Assembly: GCF_011040495.1 (NCBI RefSeq)
Contig: NZ_CP049037.1
Coordinates: 3,534,001-3,598,000, forward strand
DNA: 64,000 nt
Direction of reading: 5' to 3'
Origin: Pseudohalocynthiibacter aestuariivivens
GTDB taxonomy: Bacteria > Pseudomonadota > Alphaproteobacteria > Rhodobacterales > Rhodobacteraceae
Part shown: one piece after another, positions 45,140-54,021 of the stretch
Numbering within the stretch: position 1 is the stretch's first letter
How the letters are laid out: each line of letters begins with the position of its first letter
The notes under the pieces: generated by a model
What the model saw: the letters and a program-made list of their open reading frames with translations, nothing else
Databases searched by the model: none
Told to the model about the DNA's origin: nothing
Made by a program: the position numbers and the translations under genes

Positions 45140-45942
45140 GTGACCTGTCGTATATAAAGCGTCCGAACCGTCCGCTGCAGGTCTATGCAGTCATCTTTTT
45201 GATTGTGCTCTACGTGCCTATCCTCTTCATTCCGCTCTTCAGTTTCAACGACTCGGTTTATGCCAAGTTTCCGCTGACTGGCGTGACGACCCAATGGTAT
45301 GTTGAGCTGTGGTCAAGAGAGCCGATGTGGGCAGCCCTCTGGAACAGCGTCAAAGTCGGCGGGGTGGTTTCGATCATTTCGACGATCCTTGGCGTCGTCG
45401 CGGCGCGGGGGATCACGCGCTACCGCCTGCCGGGCAAGAATGCACTGGTCACGTTCATTATGATGCCGCTGGTCATTCCGGGGATCATTTTTGGGGTGGC
45501 TCTGCTCGTGTTGATGAGCCGCATGGGCGTGCCGCTGTCGTTGTATACCGTAACGCTGGGGCACCTGATTGTTTGTCTTCCTTTCGCGGTGGCGACATTG
45601 CTGCCGCGCTTTGAGGGCTTCGACAAGTCGATGGAAGAAGCCTCGGCCGATCTGGGCGAAAATGGCTGGTGGACGTTCTGGCGCGTGACCATGCCGATGG
45701 TGTTTCCCGGCATTGTGGCAAGCCTGCTGCTGTCGTTCACCATCTCCTTCGATGAATTCATCATGGCATTTTTCTTGACGGGAACCGACCCGACCCTGCC
45801 GATGTACATCTGGGGGCAGTTGCGCTTTCCGCAGCAGTTTCCATCTGTTCTGGCGCTATCTTCACTTATCCTCTTTGTTTCGTTCTTCGTCGTCTTTGTC
45901 GCCCAGTATCTGGGACGACAGGGATTGGACCCAGACCAGTAA
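45136..45942 (+). CDS. ABC transporter permease, polyamine type (PotC-like)
   Basis: The 268 residues span about six helices with the EAA loop EEASADLGENGWWTFWRVTMPMVFPGI. The SFNDSVYAKFPLTGVTTQWYVELW opening and the SFDEFIMAFFLTGTDPTLPMYIWGQL loop are characteristic of PotC/PotI. Second channel subunit. The ATPase gene starts 14 bases after its stop. Confidence 0.9.
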   Translation: MSDLSYIKRPNRPLQVYAVIFLIVLYVPILFIPLFSFNDSVYAKFPLTGVTTQWYVELWSREPMWAALWNSVKVGGVVSIISTILGVVAARGITRYRLPGKNALVTFIMMPLVIPGIIFGVALLVLMSRMGVPLSLYTVTLGHLIVCLPFAVATLLPRFEGFDKSMEEASADLGENGWWTFWRVTMPMVFPGIVASLLLSFTISFDEFIMAFFLTGTDPTLPMYIWGQLRFPQQFPSVLALSSLILFVSFFVVFVAQYLGRQGLDPDQ

Positions 45943-45956
45943 AGGCTGCCCGGCAT

Positions 45957-47060
45957 ATGACCAATGCAGACGCATACATCTCGATCGACAATGTGAGCAA
46001 ATTCTTCGGTTCTTTTCAGGCCATCGAGAATATTTCGATGGATATAGGGCAAGGGGAATTCTTCTCGCTGCTGGGTGCTTCGGGGTGCGGCAAGACCACG
46101 CTTTTACGGATGTTGGCGGGATTCGAATCGACCACCAAGGGCGAGATTTACATCGACGGACAGCCAATGTCGGACGTGCCGCCGCATCATCGGCCGGTGA
46201 ACATGGTTTTCCAGAGCTACGCGATCTTTCCGCACTTAAGTGTCGCGGACAACATCGCCTACGGATTGCGTAAACAGAAACTAGCCAAGGCCAAGCGGCG
46301 TGAAATGATTGATGAGATGCTCGATCTGATCAAGCTGCCGGGATATGGTGATCGTAAGGCGACGCAGCTGTCGGGTGGACAGAGACAGCGGATCGCCTTG
46401 GCTCGGGCGTTGATCCTGCGCCCAAAGGTGTTGTTGCTGGATGAGCCGCTGGGCGCGCTGGACAAGCAACTGCGCGAGCAGATGCAACTGGAGTTGCGCG
46501 CGCTGCAACGACAGGTGGGGATCACCTTTGTTTTCGTGACGCACGATCAGGAAGAGGCGCTGACCCTGTCGGACCGGATTGCGGTGATGTCCGGCGGCAA
46601 GGTTCTGCAAGTGGATACGCCCGAAGGCCTGTACGAAACACCGAAAACCCGCGAGGTAGCCAGTTTCATCGGCAACATGAATTTCTTTCCCGGTACCGTG
46701 CGCCGCAATGGCAGCAATGCTGCCATCGAGACCGAAGGGCTGGGTACGGTTCCCATGGACATCGAGCAGATCACACAACCCGATGGTGCGCCGGTTCTAC
46801 TGGCGTTGCGCCCGGAAAAATTCTCTCTTTCACCAGAAAAACCCGATACCGAACACGCCGTTGCGGGGAAGGTACGCGAAGCAGCCTATCTGGGCGAACG
46901 CAGCCATTTTTACGTTGCAATTGATGGCAAAGAGGCGCCCATCGCCATCTCTACCCCCAACCAATCGCGTGGAGGGCGCGAGGGACTGGAGCAGCGGATC
47001 GGCGCACCGGTCTGGTTGTCGTGGTCACCAAAGTCTGTCGTGATCCTGAAAAGCGACTGA
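45957..47060 (+). CDS. ABC transporter ATP-binding protein, polyamine type (PotA-like)
   Basis: A 367-residue ATPase with Walker A (LGASGCGKTT), Q-loop (MVFQSYAIFPH), signature (LSGGQRQRIALARA), Walker B (VLLLDEPLGALD) and H-loop (FVTHDQEEAL). The C-terminal TOBE-type domain follows from about residue 250. It drives the third polyamine-type importer of the window. A 56-bp gap with AGGAG leads to a TetR gene in the same direction. Confidence 0.93.
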   Translation: MTNADAYISIDNVSKFFGSFQAIENISMDIGQGEFFSLLGASGCGKTTLLRMLAGFESTTKGEIYIDGQPMSDVPPHHRPVNMVFQSYAIFPHLSVADNIAYGLRKQKLAKAKRREMIDEMLDLIKLPGYGDRKATQLSGGQRQRIALARALILRPKVLLLDEPLGALDKQLREQMQLELRALQRQVGITFVFVTHDQEEALTLSDRIAVMSGGKVLQVDTPEGLYETPKTREVASFIGNMNFFPGTVRRNGSNAAIETEGLGTVPMDIEQITQPDGAPVLLALRPEKFSLSPEKPDTEHAVAGKVREAAYLGERSHFYVAIDGKEAPIAISTPNQSRGGREGLEQRIGAPVWLSWSPKSVVILKSD

Positions 47061-47116
47061 CCGTCTAGGAACCGCTCGACCAAATGGCGGGTCAATAGCC
47101 CAAGGACAGGAGCCTC

Positions 47117-47821
47117 ATGGCCACCACCGATGCAAACCGCCCAGAGGGCAAGAAATCTGCGCCGCGGCGGACGGCCTCCAAGGAAGTGCGACGCAGTCAG
47201 TTGATTGATGCAACGATCAACTCGATCGCGAAACACGGCATCGCCGGCACGACGATGTCCACGGTGACCGAGTTCGCCGGACTATCCATTGGCATCGTGA
47301 ATTTCCATTTCAAGAGCAAGCAGAACCTGCTGGACGAAACGCTGATGCATTTGGCGCGCGAACATCACGATCACTGGTGGAAATATTATCGCGACGCCGG
47401 GCTGAATGCGCCTGAAAAGCTGTTGGCTATTGTCGATGCACATTTCCATCCGCGCATCTGTACGCGCAAGAAAATTGCCGTTTGGTATGCATTTTACGGA
47501 GAGGCCGGACGTCGCGCCAGGTATCGCGATCTGGTGGATGAGATAGATGACGAGCGTTTTGATGTGTCCCAAGCGCTGTGCCAGGAAATTATCGACGACG
47601 GCCCGCATTATGGCCCGCCGGCGACCCAGATCGCCAAGACGCTCGAAGGGCTATACGATGGGATTTGCCTCAATATACTGATGTATCCCGATCAGTTTAG
47701 CCGCGATCAGGCCAAGGCCCAGATACGTGCCTATCTGGCATCGGTTTTCCCCGGCAATATCGATATGCCCATCTTTGACGAGGATGACGTGCGCGGCGCG
47801 CAAAACCGAGGTTCCGGGTAA
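47117..47821 (+). CDS. TetR-family regulator, BetI-like (second)
   Basis: A 234-residue TetR protein with a helix-turn-helix at about residues 44-72 (TTMSTVTEFAGLSIGIVNFHFKSKQNLLDETL), again close to BetI, and a ligand domain including CTRKKIAVWYAFYGEAG. It follows the ABC operon and precedes the TMADH-like gene, all on the same strand. The 61-bp gap after it contains an imperfect hairpin (GTCAGGC at 47825-47831, GCCTGAC at 47844-47850) without a T tract. Either this protein or the one at 42106 could bind the TGAATG palindromes. Confidence 0.88.
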   Translation: MATTDANRPEGKKSAPRRTASKEVRRSQLIDATINSIAKHGIAGTTMSTVTEFAGLSIGIVNFHFKSKQNLLDETLMHLAREHHDHWWKYYRDAGLNAPEKLLAIVDAHFHPRICTRKKIAVWYAFYGEAGRRARYRDLVDEIDDERFDVSQALCQEIIDDGPHYGPPATQIAKTLEGLYDGICLNILMYPDQFSRDQAKAQIRAYLASVFPGNIDMPIFDEDDVRGAQNRGSG

Positions 47822-47882
47822 GCAGTCAGGCTGACGCTGCTCTGCCTGACAGCCCCTAACCGTCGCGAATGGAGTGACACGC

Positions 47883-49949
47883 ATGACCAGAGATCCCCGG
47901 TATGACATTTTGTTTGAGCCGTTAAAAATCGGGCCGGTCACCGCGCCGAACCGTTTCTACCAAGTGCCGCATTGTACCGGCATGGGTTTTTTGCGCCCAC
48001 GTACACTGGCGGCAATGCGTGGGGTAAAGGCCGAAGGCGGCTGGGGGGTGGTTTGTACGGAATATAACTCTATCCACCCGACATCCGACGATCTGCCCCA
48101 TGCCTATGCGTCACTCTGGGATGACAGCGATGTAAGGGCGCACCGATTGATGACAGATGCCGTCCACGAACATGGTAGCCTCGCGGGGGCAGAGCTATGG
48201 TATGGCGGCGCGCGCTCACCCAACATGATGAGCCGCCTGCCGCCGATGGATCTTGCCTCGGTGCCCAACACTGCCGGGCACCCGTTTCAGTGCCGCGCAA
48301 TGGACAAGGACGATATTCGCACATTTCGCCACTGGCACCGCCGCGCTGCGATCCGGGCGCGCGATGCCGGCTTTGATGTTGTTTATGTTTATGCGACGCA
48401 CGGCTATCTGCTGTCCAATTTCCTAAATCCACGCATGAACACCCGCAGTGACGAATATGGCGGTTCATTGGAAAACCGTGTGCGTCTAGTGCGCGAACTG
48501 ATCGAAGAAACCAAGGAAGCAGTGGGCGATACCTGTGCTGTCGCCGTCAGGTTTTCGTCGGACGAAGAGGTTGGCGAGGACGGTGTGCCAATCTATGGCG
48601 AGCGGCGGGAAATGTTCGAGATGTTGCAGTCGCTCCCCGATCTTTGGGACATCAACATTGCTGATTATTCGCTGGAGATGGGGGTGTCCCGCTTCGTCAA
48701 GGAAGCCCCGCTTGAGCCTTACATGTCTTGGGTGAAATCAGTCACTGACAAGCCCGTCGTTACCGTCGGTCGCTTTACCTCACCCGACACGATGGTGTCG
48801 CAGATCAAACGCGGCGTGACCGATTTCATCGGAGCGGCGCGGCCGTCCATTGCCGACCCGTTTCTGCCAAAGAAAATCGAAGAGGGCCGTTCCGAAGAGA
48901 TCCGCGAATGTATCGGTTGCAACATTTGCTATGCGGGCGACAGTCTGAGCGCGCCGATCCGATGTACCCAGAACCCCACGATGGGAGAGGAATGGCGCCG
49001 TGGCTGGCATCCCGAAATCATCAGCGAAAAAGCGACCGAGGGACGTGTTCTGGTGGTGGGGTCCGGCCCCGCTGGGTTAGAGGCCGCGTGCGCACTGGGT
49101 AAACGCGGTTACGAGGTGATGCTGGCGGAGGCGGGCCGCGAGATTGGCGGGCGGGTGACACGCGAGGCGGCGCTGCCGGGAATGAGCGAATACATCCGCG
49201 TTCGCGATTACCGCGAACAGCAACTGCTGGTCATGCCCAATGTCGATATCTTTCGCGAGAGCATCATGGGTGTGGCCGATGTTATGGCAGTAGAGGCGGA
49301 TCACGTCGCCATCGCCACCGGATCGCGCTGGCGCCCAGAGATGTTCGATGATGAGATGTTCCACCAGATTGCAACGAGTGATGCGGCTGCACGCGTGCTG
49401 ACGCCGGACGATATCATGGATGGCAGGCTGCCGGATGGACCGACATTGGTCTATGATGGCGATGGATATTACATGGGCGGTGTCATTGCCGAGCATCTGC
49501 ATCGGGCCGGGCTGGATGTGACCTATTGCACACCGGCCGACAGCGTGTCGCGCTGGGCTGCGAACACGTCCGAACGATGGCGCATTCGCACACATATGAT
49601 GACCCTCGGGATCGGGATCGAAACGGCCCATTCGATTGTCGGGTTCGACGGGCATACGGCACGTTTGACCTGTGCCTATACCGGGGCTGACAGGGCTGTA
49701 TCCGCCAGCCACGTGGTGATGGTCACGGCGCGAACGCCGAATGATGCGCTCTACTACGATCTACTGGGCGGGGCGCGGGCGGGGGCGCTGCCCTTTACCC
49801 TGCGCCGTATCGGAGATTGCGAGGCACCTGCGATCATCGCATCGGCAGTCTATGCCGGGCATCGCTATGCGCGCGAATTGGAAACGGTTGTCGATATCGA
49901 CGAACCGTTGCGCCATGATCGGGTTGATGTCGGGTTGGGGGCTAATTGA
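47883..49949 (+). CDS. Trimethylamine/dimethylamine dehydrogenase-like iron-sulfur flavoprotein
   Basis: Start at ATG 47883, with GGAG nine bases ahead. The 688 residues follow TMADH along their length: DPRYDILFEPLKIGP, NRFYQVPHC with Cys31 at the position of the covalent FMN cysteine, and the [4Fe-4S] ligands Cys343, Cys346, Cys349 and Cys361 (CIGCNICYAG...CTQNP). A C-terminal dinucleotide-binding half (VLVVGSGPAGLEAACALGKRG) follows. The enzyme should oxidatively N-demethylate an amine and pass electrons to ETF. Of the TMADH cation bowl, as I recall it (Tyr60, Trp264, Trp355), only the Tyr seems kept, so the substrate probably differs. It follows an importer and a TetR gene. Confidence 0.88.
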   Translation: MTRDPRYDILFEPLKIGPVTAPNRFYQVPHCTGMGFLRPRTLAAMRGVKAEGGWGVVCTEYNSIHPTSDDLPHAYASLWDDSDVRAHRLMTDAVHEHGSLAGAELWYGGARSPNMMSRLPPMDLASVPNTAGHPFQCRAMDKDDIRTFRHWHRRAAIRARDAGFDVVYVYATHGYLLSNFLNPRMNTRSDEYGGSLENRVRLVRELIEETKEAVGDTCAVAVRFSSDEEVGEDGVPIYGERREMFEMLQSLPDLWDINIADYSLEMGVSRFVKEAPLEPYMSWVKSVTDKPVVTVGRFTSPDTMVSQIKRGVTDFIGAARPSIADPFLPKKIEEGRSEEIRECIGCNICYAGDSLSAPIRCTQNPTMGEEWRRGWHPEIISEKATEGRVLVVGSGPAGLEAACALGKRGYEVMLAEAGREIGGRVTREAALPGMSEYIRVRDYREQQLLVMPNVDIFRESIMGVADVMAVEADHVAIATGSRWRPEMFDDEMFHQIATSDAAARVLTPDDIMDGRLPDGPTLVYDGDGYYMGGVIAEHLHRAGLDVTYCTPADSVSRWAANTSERWRIRTHMMTLGIGIETAHSIVGFDGHTARLTCAYTGADRAVSASHVVMVTARTPNDALYYDLLGGARAGALPFTLRRIGDCEAPAIIASAVYAGHRYARELETVVDIDEPLRHDRVDVGLGAN

Positions 49950-50170
49950 TGCAGTTTGTGTTAGCGGCGTTGCTGGCTATTTCTGTGTCCGCTGACGCTC
50001 AGGATGCGGTTACTGAAAAACAGAAATGTGATGTCTGCGCCGGTCGCAAGAGCGGGATGCAGAAGATTCATGAAGCGCGCAAGGCCAAAGCCTGTGAACA
50101 GGCCTTGGCTGCCGGTGTGAAAAAGGAAGGTTGTTCCCTGACGCCGCCTGTCTCTGAACCCGAAGAGTAA
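49949..50170 (+). CDS. Small exported Cys-containing protein of unknown function
   Basis: The ATG at 49949 overlaps the TMADH-like stop (TGATG). The 73-residue product has a signal-peptide-like start (MQFVLAALLAISVSADA-QDA), then EKQKCDVCAGRKSGMQKIHEARKA and two further cysteines (ACEQAL, EGCSL). The mature part of about 55 residues is charged. The C-x-x-C plus two Cys could form disulfides or bind a metal in the periplasm. No family is recognised. The coupling suggests that the gene is real, but the length is short and function is unknown. Confidence 0.6.
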   Translation: MQFVLAALLAISVSADAQDAVTEKQKCDVCAGRKSGMQKIHEARKAKACEQALAAGVKKEGCSLTPPVSEPEE

Positions 50171-50187
50171 ACAGCGGAGGCGTGAAA

Positions 50188-50961
50188 CTACCCCGGCGCG
50201 CCCTTAAATCGTTCCAGCGTTACGCCGCTATCCTCTAAGGCACGGCGCACCTGTCCCGCGATCTTGACCGCAGTGGGGGTATCGCCATGCAGACAGATCG
50301 TATCAATGCGCGTCTCGATCCGTTTTCCGCTGGTGGTGATGATTGCGCCTTCGCGGATCATCTCGGCCATACGCGGTCCGGCCACATCCGGGTCGTGGAT
50401 GACCGCACCGGGCAGGGAGCGGTCGACCAGCGTTGCATCATCATTATACGCACGGTCGGCGAAAATCTCGCACGCCATTGCGCAGCCCAGATCAGTCGCT
50501 GCACGTTGCTGGGCGGTGCCTGCCAGCACCATCACGATGATGTCCGGGGCGACAGACAGCGCCGCCTCGTAGCACGCACGCGCCATTTCCACATCCTCTG
50601 AGGTCATGTTTGCCAGCGCGCCGTGTAGCTTCAAATGACGGACTGCACCGCCCGCAGCGCGTGCCATGGCTAGTGCCGCACCGACCTGATATCGCACCAG
50701 ATTTTGCAGAGATGGCAAGGGCAGCTGCATCCGACGGCGACCAAATCCGTGTAGATCGGGAAAGCCGGGATGCGCCCCGATTCCGACATCATTTTCAACC
50801 GCTAACCTCATTGTTCGGGCCATCACGTCCCAGTCACCGGCATGCATGCCACAGGCGATGTTGGCGGAGGTGACGATATCCAGTAACGCCGCATCGTCGC
50901 CGATGTCCCACGCGCCATAGCCTTCGCCCATATCGGCGTTCAGATCGACAGTCTTGCTCAT
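50188..50961 (-). CDS. pxpA: 5-oxoprolinase subunit A (LamB/YcsF family)
   Basis: The 257-residue protein opens with the LamB/YcsF signature VDLNADMGEGYGAWDIGDDAALLDIVTSANIACGMHAGD, here in pieces: DLNADMGEGYG at 6-16 and SANIACGMHAGD near 32-43. VGIGAHPGFPD and LKLHGALANM also match. With PxpB and PxpC it forms the ATP-dependent prokaryotic 5-oxoprolinase that opens pyroglutamate to glutamate. It is the last gene of a TRAP-linked operon and is joined to pxpC by ATGA. Confidence 0.93.
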   Translation of the reverse strand: MSKTVDLNADMGEGYGAWDIGDDAALLDIVTSANIACGMHAGDWDVMARTMRLAVENDVGIGAHPGFPDLHGFGRRRMQLPLPSLQNLVRYQVGAALAMARAAGGAVRHLKLHGALANMTSEDVEMARACYEAALSVAPDIIVMVLAGTAQQRAATDLGCAMACEIFADRAYNDDATLVDRSLPGAVIHDPDVAGPRMAEMIREGAIITTSGKRIETRIDTICLHGDTPTAVKIAGQVRRALEDSGVTLERFKGAPG

Positions 50962-51977
50962 TCGGTATCTCCTTCGGTGCCACTGACAGCGCCGCTGATC
51001 AGCTGATAGGATAGCAGGTCATGCATCATACGCGGGTCGCGGATCAAGGGGCGCAGGCGTTGCGGTAAATCGGCCAGCATCTTGCGATCTGTACGTTCCA
51101 GCGCCACGGCCTCGTCCAGCGTGACAAACCGGAACCGCAGTCGTGCACCGGGGGCGGCCTGCGCGACGCGGCGCAGATCGCATGGCAGGACGGTGCCGAT
51201 GCGGGGATAACCACCTGTGGTCTGGCATTCGCTCATCAAAACGAACGGGATGCCATCGCCCGTTATCTGAATATCGCCGGGCATGATTACTTCAGAAACG
51301 ACAGTGCGCCCGCCGCTGGCGTGAAAGCCTTCGCCGTCGGGCTCCAGCCGGACACCCATGCGGTTCCCACGCGGATCACGGTGCAGGTCGGTTGCCACCA
51401 GCCTATCTAGCTCGTCTTGTGCAAAGAGCGTGGTCTGAAAGCTGGCGACTATGCGTATCTCTCCGCCTTTGAACCTGTCCTCGGCGTCGATCTCCATGCC
51501 TGCGATGCTGCTTTTGTCAGGCCCGATGTCCAGAATGGACCCGGCTTCCAGCGGGGCGCCGATACCGGCTGCCAGATGGGCCGACCGGGCTCCAAGATGC
51601 TGGGGCGTGTCGATGCCGCCGCCAATATGCAGATAACCGTAGTTGCCGTTGAGGGCGGCGCCGATGCTCAGGCGGCTACCCGCAGGCAGCGGGTGACTGG
51701 CGTTCCACGTCAGGCGTGTACCATCAATGCTGGCCGTCATTGGCGCGCCGGTCAGGGCAAAGCGCATGTCCTCGGAGGCCTCGAACTCGCCTCCTATCCC
51801 GGCCATTTCAATAGCGCTATGCGCGTTTCTGATCCCCAGCAATGCGGCCCCTTCGGCCAAGGCCAGCGGATCGGCCGCCCCCCCCCGCGAGAGCCCGAAG
51901 CCCAGCCAGCCGGTGCGCCCGATGTCCTGCACTGTAAGGCCCGGCCCGGCGCGATGGATGGTCAGGTTCCGACTCAA
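50958..51977 (-). CDS. pxpC: 5-oxoprolinase subunit C (biotin-dependent carboxylase-like domain)
   Basis: A 339-residue member of the KipA/allophanate hydrolase subunit 2 family, with GPGLTVQDIGRTGWLGFGLSRGGAADPLAL at the N-terminus in pieces, LGIRNAHSAIEM and LMSECQTTGGYPRIGTVLPCDL near the C-terminus. The start appears to be TTG at 51977, overlapping the pxpB stop by four bases and preceded by GGAG. It forms the catalytic complex with PxpB. The name assumes 5-oxoproline as substrate; some relatives act on other lactams or ureides. Confidence 0.92.
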   Translation of the reverse strand: MSRNLTIHRAGPGLTVQDIGRTGWLGFGLSRGGAADPLALAEGAALLGIRNAHSAIEMAGIGGEFEASEDMRFALTGAPMTASIDGTRLTWNASHPLPAGSRLSIGAALNGNYGYLHIGGGIDTPQHLGARSAHLAAGIGAPLEAGSILDIGPDKSSIAGMEIDAEDRFKGGEIRIVASFQTTLFAQDELDRLVATDLHRDPRGNRMGVRLEPDGEGFHASGGRTVVSEVIMPGDIQITGDGIPFVLMSECQTTGGYPRIGTVLPCDLRRVAQAAPGARLRFRFVTLDEAVALERTDRKMLADLPQRLRPLIRDPRMMHDLLSYQLISGAVSGTEGDTE

Positions 51978-52717
51978 GTGACTGGCTCCGAGGTGGCGCC
52001 GCCCTGCGGATCGCTACGCATCTGATCCAGCGTATCAGGGTCGGTTTCAGTGAATTGCACCTCGTCACCGGGGCGCAGCAGAAAGGGTGTCTCGGTCTCG
52101 GGCCGGAACAGTTGCACTGCGGTTTGTCCGACATGCTGCCAACCCGTCGGAGTGGGGCGGGAAAAGAGGACAAGCTGTCGGATCGCGACGGCAATAGCTC
52201 CTTCGGGAATACGTGGCGTCAGCGTCGTCTGGCGGGAAATATTCCATGCTTCCGGCAACTCGCCCAGATAGGGCTGTCCGGGCGCGAAGCCGATGGTTTG
52301 TACCCGAACACGCGCCTGCGAGAGCGATTTGATCGCTGCTGCCTCGGTCATGCCTGCGGCCTCTGCGGCCTGTCGCAATTGCGGACCCAGATCGGTGCCG
52401 AAAACTGCCGGAATGCGCCAAAACCGCCGCCCCTCGGGCAGGTCGGCGGCGTACCAGTCTCGCGATTTCAGCAGCGTCGCCAGATCTCCACGCAACCCGT
52501 CATGGGACAAATGCAAAGGATCGAACCGCAGGAAGGTAGAGACAAGGGTCGACGATGTTTCCTCGACCCCGTCCCAGCCCAGAGTTTCGACTGCTGCGCG
52601 AAACGCCAGCGCAGCGCGATTGGCAGGTTCGCTCAGCTTGTCGGCAAAACGGACCAGCATTCCGTTTACGCCCGCAGGCACGATTTGCGGCATGGATGTG
52701 GATGAGGAGTGAGTCAC
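51974..52717 (-). CDS. pxpB: 5-oxoprolinase subunit B (KipI/allophanate hydrolase subunit 1 family)
   Basis: The 247-residue protein has the KipI pattern: LVRFADKLSEPANRAALAFRA, then STFLRFDPLHLS, and the FAPGQPYLGELPEAWNISRQTTLTPRIPEGAIAVA segment in two parts, ending in RPTPTGWQHVGQT. The start is GTG at 52717, in a GTGA overlap with the large-permease stop and with GGAG seven bases ahead; an ATG eight codons later is the alternative. It partners PxpC. Confidence 0.92.
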   Translation of the reverse strand: MTHSSSTSMPQIVPAGVNGMLVRFADKLSEPANRAALAFRAAVETLGWDGVEETSSTLVSTFLRFDPLHLSHDGLRGDLATLLKSRDWYAADLPEGRRFWRIPAVFGTDLGPQLRQAAEAAGMTEAAAIKSLSQARVRVQTIGFAPGQPYLGELPEAWNISRQTTLTPRIPEGAIAVAIRQLVLFSRPTPTGWQHVGQTAVQLFRPETETPFLLRPGDEVQFTETDPDTLDQMRSDPQGGATSEPVT

Positions 52718-54009
52718 ATCTGCTCCGGCAGGAAGGTCACTATTGATGGGAAAATGACGATAATCACCAATGCCAGAACCATCAGAAAGAAGAACGGCAG
52801 CGCCGCACGGGCAACGGTCAGGATATCGCGTCCTGTGAGCGATTGCAGCACGAAGAGATTGAACCCTACCGGTGGCGTGATCTGGCTCATTTCGACCACG
52901 ATCACCAGAAAGATACCGAACCAGAGCGGATCAATCCCGGCCTCCAATACCATCGGCATGATCACGGATGCCGTCAGAACAACGACAGATATACCATCAA
53001 GGAAACATCCCAGTACGATGAAAAAGAGCGTGAGTGCCGCTAGTAAGGTAAAGGTCGACAGGCCCATCTCTCCGATCCACTGGGCCAATACGCGTGGGAT
53101 ACCGGTAAAGCCCATGGCGACGGTCAGGAACGATGCACCTGCCAAAATAAAGGCGATCATGCAGGACGTAATGGTGGCACCCATCAATCCATCGACAAAG
53201 CTTTGGCGAGACAGTGTGCCACTGCTCCACGACAAAATCAGCGCCAGCACCACGCCCACGGCAGCGGCATCGGTGGGTGAGGCGATTCCGGCATAGATTG
53301 ATCCAATCACCCCGGCGATCAGGCCCATGACGGGCAAAAGACGCCGGGCGCGATGTAGTTTTTCGCCAAAGGTGACGCGCATATCCTCAATCGGTAGCGA
53401 GGCGCGATTCAGCAACGCCCAAATGATCACATAGCCTACAAACAGCGTTACCAGCAGTACCCCGGGCAGCACGCCCGCGACGAACAGGCGCGCGATGGAT
53501 TGCTCCGTCGCCACGCCATAGACGATCAGGATGATCGAGGGCGGGATCAGCAAACCCAGCGTTGCCGACCCCGCCAGTGTGCCAATCACCAGTTTTTCGG
53601 GATAGCCACGCGCGCTGAGCTCGGGGATCGACAATTTGCCAATAGTGGCGGCGGTGGCAGCCGAAGAGCCGGATACAGCCGCGAAAATCCCGCAGGCAAA
53701 GATATTGACGTGCAGCAGTTGCCCCGGCAGGCGGTTCATCCACGGGCTGAGACCTGCGAACATGTCCTCAGAAAGGCGAGAGCGAAACAGGATCTCGCCC
53801 ATCCAGATGAACAGGGGCAGCGCCGCAAGCGCCCAACTGTTGGAATGCCCCCACATGGTGGTGGCCATGACCAACCCCAGCGGAGCGTCACTGAACAGCG
53901 CCATGGCGGCGATACCCACACCCAAGAGCGAGAACGCGACCCAAAGGCCCGCGCCCAGAAAGGCAAAAAGCAGAACCAGAAGAATGACAGACAGAATGGC
54001 AATGGACAT
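52714..54009 (-). CDS. TRAP transporter large permease (DctM family)
   Basis: A 431-residue polytopic protein with DctM motifs: ALAALPLFIWMGEILFRS, GSATLGLLIPPSIILIVYGVATEQSIARLFVAG and QITPPVGFNLFVLQSLTGRD. It probably imports the lactam or carboxylate used by PxpABC. Its stop overlaps the pxpB start, which is unusually tight coupling between transport and catabolism. The small-permease gene ends 12 bases upstream of its ATG. Confidence 0.92.
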   Translation of the reverse strand: MSIAILSVILLVLLFAFLGAGLWVAFSLLGVGIAAMALFSDAPLGLVMATTMWGHSNSWALAALPLFIWMGEILFRSRLSEDMFAGLSPWMNRLPGQLLHVNIFACGIFAAVSGSSAATAATIGKLSIPELSARGYPEKLVIGTLAGSATLGLLIPPSIILIVYGVATEQSIARLFVAGVLPGVLLVTLFVGYVIIWALLNRASLPIEDMRVTFGEKLHRARRLLPVMGLIAGVIGSIYAGIASPTDAAAVGVVLALILSWSSGTLSRQSFVDGLMGATITSCMIAFILAGASFLTVAMGFTGIPRVLAQWIGEMGLSTFTLLAALTLFFIVLGCFLDGISVVVLTASVIMPMVLEAGIDPLWFGIFLVIVVEMSQITPPVGFNLFVLQSLTGRDILTVARAALPFFFLMVLALVIIVIFPSIVTFLPEQM

Positions 54010-54021
54010 TGGTTCCGGCTC

